From Pseudomonadota bacterium (lineage in GTDB: Bacteria > Myxococcota_A > Polyangia > Polyangiales > Polyangiaceae): a stretch of DNA of 15,301 nt. Under the pieces are notes generated by a model, which did not search any database, had not been told where the DNA came from, and saw only the letters and a program-made list of their open reading frames with translations. The stretch is taken from the NCBI GenBank assembly GCA_023411445.1, contig JAEYOT010000385.1, forward strand, positions 1 through 15,301. Reading direction: 5' to 3'. Below, piece by piece: positions 1 through 7,483 of this stretch. The stretch's first letter is position 1; each line of letters starts with the position of its first letter. The translations under genes and the position numbers were made by a program.

Positions 1-1
1 G

Positions 2-517
2 GACATGACCTGCCCCACCGAGATCGGCATCAGCGATCGTCGCGAGGCAGAGCTGGCCAAGAGCGGCTTCATGCCGCTCATCCACAAGAAGAACACGGAT
101 CTAGCCGCGTTCATCGGCGCGCAGTCGCTGCAGAAGCCGGCCACTTACGACGATCCGGACGCGACCGCGAACGCGGCGCTGGCGGCTCGCCTGCCCTACT
201 TGTTCGCCACTTGCCGCTTCGCGCACTACCTGAAGTGCATCGTTCGCGACAAGGTCGGTAGCTTCAAGGCCGCCGACGACATGCAAAAGTGGCTGCAGAA
301 GTGGATCACTCAGTACGTGGACGGTGACCCCGCGCACTCCAGCGAGGAAACGAAGGCGCGCCGCCCGCTGGCCGCCGCAGAGGTGGTCATCGAAGAGGAC
401 CAATCGAACCCGGGGTACTACAACTCCAAGTTCTTCCTCCGGCCGCACTACCAGCTGGAAGGCTTGTCGGTGTCGCTCCGGCTGGTCTCCAAGCTACCTT
501 CGGCCAAATCGTCGTGA
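2..517 (+). CDS. tssC: TssC, T6SS contractile sheath large subunit (C-terminal part only)
   Basis: TssC (VipB-type) pairs with TssB to build the cytoplasmic contractile sheath around the Hcp tube. The gene is cut by the left edge: the frame is open from base 2, so the ATG at 5 is an internal Met and not the start. The 171 visible codons match the family's conserved C-terminal half. These include an ISDRRE stretch near the left edge, AAFIGAQSLQKP, ATANAALAARLPYLF, the highly conserved RFAHYLKCIVRDKVGSF, and a closing beta segment with LRPHYQLE and SVSLRLVSKLP. TssC is about 490-500 residues, so roughly two thirds is missing, including the N-terminal helix that ClpV recognises. The TGA at 515-517 is followed 8 nt later by tssE, as expected for one operon. 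Family assignment is very secure. Confidence 0.97.
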   Translation, partial: DMTCPTEIGISDRREAELAKSGFMPLIHKKNTDLAAFIGAQSLQKPATYDDPDATANAALAARLPYLFATCRFAHYLKCIVRDKVGSFKAADDMQKWLQKWITQYVDGDPAHSSEETKARRPLAAAEVVIEEDQSNPGYYNSKFFLRPHYQLEGLSVSLRLVSKLPSAKSS

Positions 518-525
518 CCTGAGTC

Positions 526-1038
526 ATGGCGGAGCTCACCGCGAAGGAGCGGCTTCAGCCTTCTCTGCTCGACCGGCTCACCGACAACGAGCCGGAGCAG
601 AAGGTGGAGAGCCGCGACCTTCGCGTGCTCTCGCCGCAGCGCCTGCGCGAGAGCGTGCGGCGTGACCTGGGCTGGCTGTTCAACGCGGTGAACTTGGCGT
701 CGGTGGAGGACCTGAGCGGTCACCCCGACGCCGAGCGCTCCACGCTGAACTTTGGGCTACCGGATCTCTCGGGCAAGACAGCGGCTGGCGTGCACGCGCC
801 AACGCTGGAGAAGATGATCCGCAAGGCCATCTGGGAGTTTGAGCCGCGGCTGATGAAAAACAGCGTGCGAGTCAGGCTGATGCAAGATCGCAAAGAGTTC
901 GGCCCCAACGCGCTGTGCGTGCTGATTGAAGCGGAGCTCTGGGCGCAGCCCCTGCCCTTGCGGCTGTTCTTGCGCACTGACCTGAACTTGGAGACTGGCG
1001 AAGCGCAGGTCTCGGACGTGACCGGTCAGGTGGGGTAG
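526..1038 (+). CDS. tssE: TssE, T6SS baseplate gp25-like subunit
   Basis: TssE is the gp25-like wedge protein of the T6SS baseplate and is thought to nucleate sheath polymerisation on the TssEFGK ring. The protein has 170 residues, near the usual 130-180. It opens with a SLLDRL motif (residues 13-18) followed by an acidic, charged stretch. It then has VRRDLGWLFNAVN, a GLPDLSG turn, and the family hallmark EPR motif within IWEFEPRL (about residues 102-109), the signature of gp25/TssE. The C-terminal strands (LCVLIEAELWAQPLPLRLFLRTDL) fit the fold. The ATG at 526 is 8 nt after the tssC stop with no clear Shine-Dalgarno, so translation probably relies on coupling. The stop is 3 nt before tssF. 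Confidence 0.96.
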   Translation: MAELTAKERLQPSLLDRLTDNEPEQKVESRDLRVLSPQRLRESVRRDLGWLFNAVNLASVEDLSGHPDAERSTLNFGLPDLSGKTAAGVHAPTLEKMIRKAIWEFEPRLMKNSVRVRLMQDRKEFGPNALCVLIEAELWAQPLPLRLFLRTDLNLETGEAQVSDVTGQVG

Positions 1039-1041
1039 CGC

Positions 1042-2910
1042 GTGGATAAGCGGCTACTCCACTATTATAACCGAGAGCTGTCGTACCTGCGCGAGCTGGG
1101 TGGGGAGTTCGCGAAAAGCTTCCCGAAAATCGCGGGACGGCTGGGCCTCGACGAGTTCGAGTGCGCCGATCCGTACGTGGAGCGCTTGCTGGAGGGGTTT
1201 GCGTTCCTGGCGGCGCGGGTGCAACTGAAGATCGACTCGGAGTACCCGCGCTTCACGCAGGGCATGATGTCGATCCTAGCGCCACACCTGCTGGCGCCCA
1301 CGCCGTCCATGACGGTGGTGCAGCTACGCCCGAACCTGAAGCAGGGCGTGCTCACGGAGGGCTTGCTCGTGCCGCGCGGCACCTCACTGAAGGGGACCCT
1401 AGGGCGCGGGGAGCAAACCGCGTGCGAGTACCGCACGGCGCACCCGGTCGAGCTGTGGCCGCTGGAGGTCAGCTCCGTCAAGCACGCCGGGCACGTGGGA
1501 GATCTGGGAGACATCACCGTGAGCTCGCGGCGGGCCATCAAGAGCGCGCTGCGCATCAAGCTGCGCACGGTGGGCGACACGCCGCTGGGCGAGCTGCCGC
1601 TCGACAAGCTGGCGCTGTACTTGCGTGGTCCGGAGCAGCTAGGGATGAAGCTCTACGAGCTGCTGGCAGGCGGCGCCGTGGGCCTGGTGGCGCGCGACAG
1701 CACGGGCAAGCGCATCGGATTCTCGCCGCAGTGCCCGCTGCGGCCGATGGGCTTCAGCGACGAAGAAGCGCTCCTGCCCTACGACTTGCGCTCGTTTCAC
1801 GGCTACCGGCTGCTGCATGAGTACTTCGCGCTGCCGCAGCGCTTCCTGTTCGTGGAGCTGGTGGATCTGCGCGCGCTCTTGGCCGGGTGCACCACGAGTG
1901 AGGCCGAGCTCGTCGTGCTGCTAGATCGGCGGGACGCGACCGTGGAGGCGACCGTGTCCGCCGAGCACTTGGCGCTCTACTGCACGCCGGCGGTCAACCT
2001 GTTTCCGAAGAAGGTGGACCGTATTCACCTGAGCGAGCGGGAGAACGAGTACCACGTCGTTCCGGATCGCACTCGCCCGTTGGATTTCGAGGTGCACTCG
2101 GTGCTGAGCGTTTCCGGCATCGGCGCCACCCCCACCGCGGGCCGCTCCTTCCTGCCCTTCTACCAGTGCACGGCGCGGCACGACGCGGAAGATCAAGCCT
2201 ATTTTACTGTGCACCGACAGACGCGGCTGATCTCGTCGCGGCGCGCGGTGCTGGGGCCGCGCAGCACCTACGCTGGCGGCGAGGTGTTCTTGTCGCTGGT
2301 CGATGGCGAAGAGGGACCTTACCACTCGGACCTCAAGCAGCTCGCGGTCGAGGCGCTGTGCACGAACCGCGATCTGCCGCTCTTGATGAGCGTCGGCGTG
2401 GGCAAGACGGACTTCACGGCCGACACGGGCGCGCCGATCGAGGCCATCCGCTGCGTCGCCGGGCCCTCGGAGCCGCAGCCGTCGCCCGCTTGGGGCGAGA
2501 GCGCCTGGCGGTTGGTCAGCCACCTCTCACTGAACCACCTCTCGGTCGGCAACGTGCAGGACGGGCTGGGTCCGGCTCCGCTGCGGCAACTGCTCGCGCT
2601 CTATGCGGAGCTCGGCTCTGCCAGCCTACGCCGCGAGATCGACGGCCTGCGCTCGGTGACGGCCAGCTCGGTCACGCGGCGCCTGCCGTTCGATGGTCCC
2701 GCCAGCTTCGCGCGCGGCCTGGAGATCACGCTGGACTGCGACGAGGCCTACTTCGAGGGCGGCAGCAGCTTCCTGATGAGCGCCGTGCTGGAGCGCTTCT
2801 TCGCGCGGTTGGTCGCGATTAACTCATTCACCGAGACCGTGCTCAAGACCCCGCAGCGGGGAGAGATCATGCGATGGCCAACGAGGCTGGGTCAGCGTTC
2901 GATCGTGTGA
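1042..2910 (+). CDS. tssF: TssF, T6SS baseplate subunit (VasA family)
   Basis: TssF is the largest wedge component of the T6SS baseplate, present in two copies with TssG in each wedge. The 622-residue product has the usual length (about 580-630). Its N-terminus is diagnostic: HYYNRELSYLRELG, FAKSFPKIAGRLGL, then DPYVERLLEGFAFLAARVQ, YPRFTQ and LAPTPSM. The C-terminus ends in the conserved block with FFARLVAINSFTET and RGEIMRWPTRLG. The start is a GTG at 1042, 3 nt after the tssE stop; it puts the conserved YYNREL block at about residue 8, as in relatives. The last 37 nt overlap tssG in another frame. No disruption or missing block was seen. Confidence 0.97.
   Translation: MDKRLLHYYNRELSYLRELGGEFAKSFPKIAGRLGLDEFECADPYVERLLEGFAFLAARVQLKIDSEYPRFTQGMMSILAPHLLAPTPSMTVVQLRPNLKQGVLTEGLLVPRGTSLKGTLGRGEQTACEYRTAHPVELWPLEVSSVKHAGHVGDLGDITVSSRRAIKSALRIKLRTVGDTPLGELPLDKLALYLRGPEQLGMKLYELLAGGAVGLVARDSTGKRIGFSPQCPLRPMGFSDEEALLPYDLRSFHGYRLLHEYFALPQRFLFVELVDLRALLAGCTTSEAELVVLLDRRDATVEATVSAEHLALYCTPAVNLFPKKVDRIHLSERENEYHVVPDRTRPLDFEVHSVLSVSGIGATPTAGRSFLPFYQCTARHDAEDQAYFTVHRQTRLISSRRAVLGPRSTYAGGEVFLSLVDGEEGPYHSDLKQLAVEALCTNRDLPLLMSVGVGKTDFTADTGAPIEAIRCVAGPSEPQPSPAWGESAWRLVSHLSLNHLSVGNVQDGLGPAPLRQLLALYAELGSASLRREIDGLRSVTASSVTRRLPFDGPASFARGLEITLDCDEAYFEGGSSFLMSAVLERFFARLVAINSFTETVLKTPQRGEIMRWPTRLGQRSIV
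2858..2865 (+). promoter_or_regulatory. Ribosome-binding site of tssG inside tssF
   Basis: A purine-rich GGGGAGAG run lies 8 nt before the ATG at 2874, within the last codons of tssF. It supports the overlapping start over later candidates and suggests tssG is initiated by ribosomes translating the end of tssF. Confidence 0.65.
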
Positions 2911-3914
2911 GCTGGTTGAAGTCGCTGGGGCAGCGCCCCTTCGACTTCGATTTCCATCAGGCGATGCGGCGCGTGGAGGTCGCGTTCCGGCAGCTGCCGC
3001 GCTGGGGCGAAGCGGTCAAGCCGCGCGAAGAGCCGCTGCGCTTGGGTCAAGATCCCTCCTTCGACTTCGTGCCCTCCGCCGTCCGTGGCTTCACGCCGCC
3101 CGTGGCAGATGGCCCGGCGCGCTTGACGGTCGGTTTCTTGGGCATGTTCGGCCCGCAGGGGCCGTTGCCGCTCCACCTCACGGAGTACGCGCGCGATCGC
3201 ATCCGTCAGGCGGGCGACCACGCCTTCGCGTCCTTCGTGGACATGTTCCACCACCGGATGCTGGCGCTGTTTCACCGCGCCTGGGCGGTGACGCGCCCCA
3301 CCGTGAGCCGCGATCGCGCAGAGCAAGATCGCTTCCGAACGTACGTGGGCGCCGCCTTCGGGCACGCCTTGCCGGCGCAGCTCGGCGTCGACGCGGTGCC
3401 GGACCGCGCCAAGCTCTATTTCGCAGGCCTGTTCGCGATGGCGTCACGGCCGCCGGACGGGCTGCGCGCCGTCTTGAGCGGTTATTTCGAGCACCCCGTG
3501 CAGTTGCGCGAGTTCATGGGCGAGTGGCTCACGCTGCACGAAGACGACCGCTTTCGGCTCGGTCACCCGCAGGTGAGTCGACTGGGCCGCACGGCGGTGC
3601 TCGGTCGGCGCGTATTCAGCCGTAGCCACAAGTTCCGCGTGGTGATGGGGCCGCTGAGCGAGGGGGATTTCGCGCGCTTCTTGCCAGGCAGCGCTGGGCT
3701 CGCGCAGCTCAAGGCGCTGGTGCGCGCCTACGCGGGCCCGCAGCTCGCCTGGGACGTCGAGCTGATCCCGTCGCCTGACGCGCTCCGTCCGCTGCGCCTG
3801 GGGCGGGCCGGGCGGCTGGGTTTGAGCGCTACGCTCGGCGGCGCTCCCCAACGCCCCAAAGCGCACGTCGTGGTCGATCCTGACACGAATTCGACCGAAC
3901 GTACGCTACCGTAG
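2874..3914 (+). CDS. tssG: TssG, T6SS baseplate subunit (VasB family)
   Basis: TssG partners with TssF in the baseplate wedge and contacts TssK, linking the baseplate to the membrane complex. The product is 346 residues, normal for the family. Recognisable elements in order are FDFDFHQAMRRVE near residue 22, RLGQDPSFDFVPSAV, the family signature LGMFGPQGPLPLHLTEYARDR (about residues 88-108), FVDMFHHRMLALFHRAW, a central GLFAMASRPPDGL segment, and the C-terminal KFRVVMGPLSEGDFARFLPG and LRLGRAGRLG. The start at 2874 overlaps tssF by 37 nt and has a good ribosome-binding site, and upstream frame use is taken by tssF. A 48-nt spacer separates it from tssH. The short tail after the LRLG block (residues 319-346) is polar and variable. 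Confidence 0.96.
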   Translation: MANEAGSAFDRVSWLKSLGQRPFDFDFHQAMRRVEVAFRQLPRWGEAVKPREEPLRLGQDPSFDFVPSAVRGFTPPVADGPARLTVGFLGMFGPQGPLPLHLTEYARDRIRQAGDHAFASFVDMFHHRMLALFHRAWAVTRPTVSRDRAEQDRFRTYVGAAFGHALPAQLGVDAVPDRAKLYFAGLFAMASRPPDGLRAVLSGYFEHPVQLREFMGEWLTLHEDDRFRLGHPQVSRLGRTAVLGRRVFSRSHKFRVVMGPLSEGDFARFLPGSAGLAQLKALVRAYAGPQLAWDVELIPSPDALRPLRLGRAGRLGLSATLGGAPQRPKAHVVVDPDTNSTERTLP

Positions 3915-3948
3915 CGCCCGCGGGGCGAGAGGGTCGCCTTTCACAGCT

Positions 3949-3953
3949 GGGAG
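3949..3953 (+). promoter_or_regulatory. Ribosome-binding site of tssH
   Basis: GGGAG, continuing as AGAAAC, sits 9 nt before a GTG codon at 3963. This is the only good start signal in the tssG-tssH spacer and fixes the tssH start at that GTG. Confidence 0.6.
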
Positions 3954-3962
3954 AGAAACACC

Positions 3963-6656
3963 GTGTCGGAAATCAGTCGTAGCACCCTGTTCGGGAAGCT
4001 CGGACCCGTGCCGTACAAGGCCATCGAGAGCGCCACGCTGTTCTGCAAGATGCGAGGCAACCCGTACGTGGAGCTATCGCACTGGCTGCACCAGCTGCTG
4101 CAAGCGCCGGACTCGGACTTGCTGCGTCTGCTCAAGCACTACCAGGTGGACTCCGCGCGCCTGGCCAAGGACCTGACGGAGGCGCTGGATCGCCTGCCGC
4201 GTGGCGCCACCTCTGTGTCGGATCTCTCCACGCACGTGGAAGAGTCCGTGGAGCGCGGCTGGGTTTACGGCACGCTGCTGTTCGGCGAAGCGGAGGTGCG
4301 GAGCGGTCATCTGCTCGTCGGCTGGCTGAAGACGCCGCAGCTGAAGAACGCGCTGTTTGCCATCTCCAAGGAGCTGCTCAAGCTCAAGTTGGACGACCTC
4401 GTCAGTCGCTTCAACGATCTGTGCGGGGACTCCTCCGAGGCCAAGAGCGCCAAGGGCCTCGCCGCCAGCGCACCTGCCGGCACGGACGGCGACGCGATCG
4501 CGCCCGCTGCGCTCGGGAAGCAACAAGCGCTGGCCAAGTACTCCACTGATCTGACGGAGCGCGCGCGCAGCGGTGAGATGGATCCGATCGCCGGGCGCGA
4601 CGACGAGATCCGCCAGATCATCCAAGTTCTGCTGCGCCGCCGGCAGAACAACCCCATCCTCACGGGCGAGGCGGGCGTGGGCAAAACAGCCGTCGTGGAA
4701 GGCTTCGCCCAGCGCATCGCCGCTGGCGACGTCCCGCCCGCGCTGAAGGACGTCACCTTGCGCGTATTGGATATCGGCTTGCTTCAAGCCGGCGCCAGCA
4801 TGAAGGGCGAGTTCGAGAATCGCCTGCGCCAGGTGATCGACGAGGTGCAGTCGTCACCCAAGCCGATCATCCTGTTCATCGATGAAGCCCACACGCTGAT
4901 CGGCGCCGGCGGCGCGCAGGGTACGGGCGACGCAGCCAACCTGCTCAAGCCCGCGCTCGCCCGCGGCAAGCTGCGCACCATCGCCGCCACCACCTGGGCC
5001 GAGTACAAGAAGTTCGTGGAGCCCGATCCGGCGCTCACCCGCCGCTTTCAGGTGGTGAAGGTGGAGGAGCCGAGCGAGGCCAAGGCGATCGCGATGCTGC
5101 GCGGCACCGCCAGCGTGCTGGAGAAGCACCACCGCGTGCAGCTGCTCGACGAGGCGCTGGAAGCCGCGGTCAAGCTCTCGAAGCGCTACATCCCGGATCG
5201 CCAACTGCCGGACAAGGCCGTCAGCTTGTTGGATACGGCGTGCGCCCGCGTCGCGGTGAGCCAGCACGCGGTGCCGCCCGAGGTGGAGGACAGCCGCCGC
5301 AAGATCGATCTGCTCAAGCAAGAGCTGCAGATCATCTCGCGCGAGCAGGCCGTGGGTGTGGACGCGGGCTCGCGCCTCGCGGATGTCGAGAAAGAGCTAG
5401 AAGAAGAGACGAAAGAGCTGGGCCGGCTGGAGCAGCGCTGGCGCTCGGAGAAGGCGCTGGTCGACCGCATCTTGGCCATCCGCGCGGAGCTACGCGGCTC
5501 GACCGCTGGCAGCGCGGACAAGGCCGACGCCGAGCCGGCGCCTCCCCCTTCGCTGGACGGGTCGGACAAGCGCGACACCCTGCTCACCGAGCTCAAAGGC
5601 CTCGGCGCCGAGCTAACCCAGCTGCAGGCGGAGAATCCGCTGATCTTCCCGACGGTGGACGCTCAATCGATCGCCAGCGTGATCGCCGATTGGACCGGCA
5701 TCCCCACCGGCCGCATGGTGAAAAACGAGATCGAGACCGTGCTGCGCTTGCACGAGGTGCTGGGCGAGCGAGTGATCGGGCAGGACCACGCGCTGGAAAT
5801 GATCTCGCGTCGTATCCAGACGGCGCGCGCTGGACTGGAGAACCCGACCAAGCCGATCGGCGTGTTCTTGCTGGCGGGCCCGTCCGGCGTCGGCAAGACC
5901 GAGACGGCGCTGACCTTGGCCGAAGCGCTCTACGGCGGCGAGCAGAACGCCATCACCATCAACATGAGTGAGTTCCAGGAAGCGCACACCGTCTCCACGC
6001 TCAAAGGCGCGCCTCCCGGCTACGTCGGCTATGGCGAAGGCGGCGTGCTGACGGAAGCGGTGCGCCGCAAGCCGTACAGCGTGGTGTTGCTGGACGAGGT
6101 GGAGAAGGCGCACCCGGACGTGCACGAGGTGTTCTTCCAAGTCTTCGACAAGGGCTGGATGGAAGATGGCCAGGGCACCCGGGTGGACTTCAAGAACACC
6201 GTCATCCTGCTCACCTCCAATGTCGGCAGTGATCTGATCATGCAGATGGCGGCGCAGGGCCAGAAGCCGGATCCTGCACAGATTGCCGAGGCGCTACGCA
6301 AGCCGCTGCTCGAGGTGTTCCCGGCGGCGCTGCTCGGCCGCGTCGTGGTCATCCCGTACTACCCGCTCAGCGACGAGATGCTGGGTAACATCGTGCGGCT
6401 GCAACTGGACCGCGTGAAGAAGCGCGTCACGGAGCGCTACCAGATCCCCTTCAGCTACGACGACGCGGTGGTGCAGCTGATCAGCAGCCGCTGCACGGAG
6501 CTGGAGAGCGGTGGCCGCATGATCGATGCGGTGCTCACCAACACACTCCTGCCCCAGCTCAGCCGCGAGCTGCTCTTGCGCACGCTCGACGGCAAGCCCC
6601 CCAGCCGTGTAGCAGTGTCGGTGTCGGGCTCGGAGTTCAGCTACTCCTTCGAGTAG
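3963..6656 (+). CDS. tssH (clpV): TssH/ClpV, AAA+ unfoldase that recycles the T6SS sheath
   Basis: ClpV binds the TssC N-terminal helix exposed on the contracted sheath and unfolds it, so subunits can be reused. The 897-residue product has the full two-ring layout: a Clp N-domain (about 1-165), D1 with Walker A GEAGVGKT (235-242), Walker B FIDEAH near D307 and arginine fingers at R360/R361, a coiled-coil middle domain (about 440-560), and D2 with Walker A GPSGVGKT (639-646), Walker B LLDEVEK near D711 and R793. ClpV-type and not ClpB-type features are the D1 pore loop GASMKGEFENR and the D2 motif FPAALLGRVVVIPYYPL. The middle domain carries an Ala/Pro/Asp-rich insert at about 512-540. The GTG start follows a good ribosome-binding site. 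It is the last T6SS gene here, ending just before a palindromic spacer. Confidence 0.97.
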   Translation: MSEISRSTLFGKLGPVPYKAIESATLFCKMRGNPYVELSHWLHQLLQAPDSDLLRLLKHYQVDSARLAKDLTEALDRLPRGATSVSDLSTHVEESVERGWVYGTLLFGEAEVRSGHLLVGWLKTPQLKNALFAISKELLKLKLDDLVSRFNDLCGDSSEAKSAKGLAASAPAGTDGDAIAPAALGKQQALAKYSTDLTERARSGEMDPIAGRDDEIRQIIQVLLRRRQNNPILTGEAGVGKTAVVEGFAQRIAAGDVPPALKDVTLRVLDIGLLQAGASMKGEFENRLRQVIDEVQSSPKPIILFIDEAHTLIGAGGAQGTGDAANLLKPALARGKLRTIAATTWAEYKKFVEPDPALTRRFQVVKVEEPSEAKAIAMLRGTASVLEKHHRVQLLDEALEAAVKLSKRYIPDRQLPDKAVSLLDTACARVAVSQHAVPPEVEDSRRKIDLLKQELQIISREQAVGVDAGSRLADVEKELEEETKELGRLEQRWRSEKALVDRILAIRAELRGSTAGSADKADAEPAPPPSLDGSDKRDTLLTELKGLGAELTQLQAENPLIFPTVDAQSIASVIADWTGIPTGRMVKNEIETVLRLHEVLGERVIGQDHALEMISRRIQTARAGLENPTKPIGVFLLAGPSGVGKTETALTLAEALYGGEQNAITINMSEFQEAHTVSTLKGAPPGYVGYGEGGVLTEAVRRKPYSVVLLDEVEKAHPDVHEVFFQVFDKGWMEDGQGTRVDFKNTVILLTSNVGSDLIMQMAAQGQKPDPAQIAEALRKPLLEVFPAALLGRVVVIPYYPLSDEMLGNIVRLQLDRVKKRVTERYQIPFSYDDAVVQLISSRCTELESGGRMIDAVLTNTLLPQLSRELLLRTLDGKPPSRVAVSVSGSEFSYSFE

Positions 6657-6658
6657 CC

Positions 6659-6732
6659 GGACCGCTGGCCAGCGTTCCAGGTCGCGCGCGAAACAACTCC
6701 AAGTTTTGTTTGCGGCCTGGACGGGCCCCGGG
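6659..6732 (+). terminator. Palindromic spacer after tssH, candidate operon terminator
   Basis: Three adjacent self-complementary elements follow the tssH stop. First, GGA-C-CGCTGGCCAGCG-T-TCC (6659-6678) contains a perfect 12-bp palindrome at 6663-6674. Second, a long stem pairs 6676-6685 with 6712-6721 (one G-U), and it can continue through AAAC/GTTT-type pairs around an A/C-rich loop at about 6695-6702. Third, a GGGCCCCGGG run follows at 6723-6732. No T-run follows the last stem, although GTTTTGTTT lies inside the second. Termination or mRNA 3'-end protection is inferred from position and structure; DNA-binding sites are an alternative. Confidence 0.45.
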
Positions 6733-6737
6733 ATAAA
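6732..6737 (+). promoter_or_regulatory. Possible -10 element for the PAP2-like gene
   Basis: GATAAA (4 of 6 matches to TATAAT) ends 7 nt before the GTG at 6745, so transcription would start at about that codon. No convincing -35 is visible; TTTGCG at 6709-6714 has the right 17-nt spacing but only weak similarity. Confidence 0.25.
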
Positions 6738-6744
6738 TGGCCGC

Positions 6745-7431
6745 GTGCAGGGCAGCGGAAAACTCGGGATCAGTGGGATCAAGGCTTTGGGGCTCGCCTG
6801 TGCGGCCTCGCTCGCGCTCGTCGCAGCGCCCGCTGCTGCGCAAGAGAGCGCGCCGCCGGAGCGCAGCCAGGGCTGGAAGGATGCCACCAACATCCTGACC
6901 ATCTCCAGCATCGGCGTGCAGCTGCTGATGCCGCGCATCTTCTATTCAGACCCGGAGGTCACGGTCGGCTGGAAAGCGCGCTGGCACGCCTCCGTGCTGG
7001 CTCCGAGCATGACCCTGCTCGCCACCGGTCTGATCAACGAGCAGTTTCTGAAGGACACGTTCGAAGGGCCGCGCCCTGGCTGCGAAGAGGCCATGCCCGG
7101 TACGCCCGGCTGCACGTCGTACGGCATGCTCTCCACGCACGCGTACCTCTCGGGCGCGGCGCTCGGCCAGGGTCTCGGCCTGTTCTTGGTGGACACCATC
7201 AAGTGGAGCGACGGTCGTCTGAACGGCGGCTCGCTGGCGATGAACGTCGGTGTGCCCGCGGCGCTCGCCGTCATCACCACCATCGGCCGCAGCTCAGGCA
7301 ACTGGGAAAGCGCCGGGCAGTCGTGGGCCAGCGCCGGCATCGGGCTCGCCATCGGCCTCGGCTTGGGCGCGATCTACGGCTCGGCGCAGCGCCCCGAGTG
7401 CGGCTACGGCGGCGACCTGATCTGCTGGTAG
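6745..7431 (+). CDS. Multi-pass PAP2-like membrane protein with degenerate active site
   Basis: The 228-residue protein begins with a signal-peptide-like segment ending in AAPAAAQ, followed by about five hydrophobic segments. Between the second and third lies K103-x6-R110-P111, which matches PAP2 phosphatase motif 1 (KxxxxxxRP). A STHA sequence (130-133) sits at the head of the next membrane segment, where PAP2 has PSGH. The third PAP2 motif (SRxxxxxHxxxD) is not recognisable: the equivalent stretch, about 182-200, has no His. The layout therefore suggests a PAP2-superfamily lipid-phosphatase scaffold that may be inactive; this is inference. Cys pairs (C113/C123 and C219/C227) could form disulfides. 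The start is uncertain. GTG 6745 gives a clean signal peptide, whereas an upstream TTG at 6706 lies inside the spacer hairpin. It is probably not part of the T6SS operon. Confidence 0.7.
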   Translation: MQGSGKLGISGIKALGLACAASLALVAAPAAAQESAPPERSQGWKDATNILTISSIGVQLLMPRIFYSDPEVTVGWKARWHASVLAPSMTLLATGLINEQFLKDTFEGPRPGCEEAMPGTPGCTSYGMLSTHAYLSGAALGQGLGLFLVDTIKWSDGRLNGGSLAMNVGVPAALAVITTIGRSSGNWESAGQSWASAGIGLAIGLGLGAIYGSAQRPECGYGGDLICW

Positions 7432-7445
7432 TCGGGGGCGGAGGC

Positions 7446-7477
7446 TCGTCGCGAGCGCGCCTGGGCGCCCGCGACGA
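7446..7477. terminator. Hairpin between convergent genes, candidate bidirectional terminator
   Basis: TCGTCGCG (7446-7453) pairs with CGCGACGA (7470-7477). After one A-C mismatch the stem continues as GCGC/GCGC, leaving a 6-nt loop (7459-7464). It lies in the 52-bp gap between the plus-strand gene ending at 7431 and the minus-strand gene ending at 7484. No T-run is present on either side, so intrinsic termination is not proven. Confidence 0.45.
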
Positions 7478-7483
7478 AGCGCC

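Noticed and set aside
4074..6352. Several minus-strand open frames of 107-237 codons within tssH.
   Set aside because: They are antisense shadows of a complete ClpV gene in GC-rich DNA.
6706..6744. TTG at 6706 as the start of the PAP2-like protein.
   Set aside because: It would begin inside the 3' arm of the spacer hairpin, lacks a ribosome-binding site and would put 13 non-signal residues before a clean signal peptide that starts at GTG 6745.
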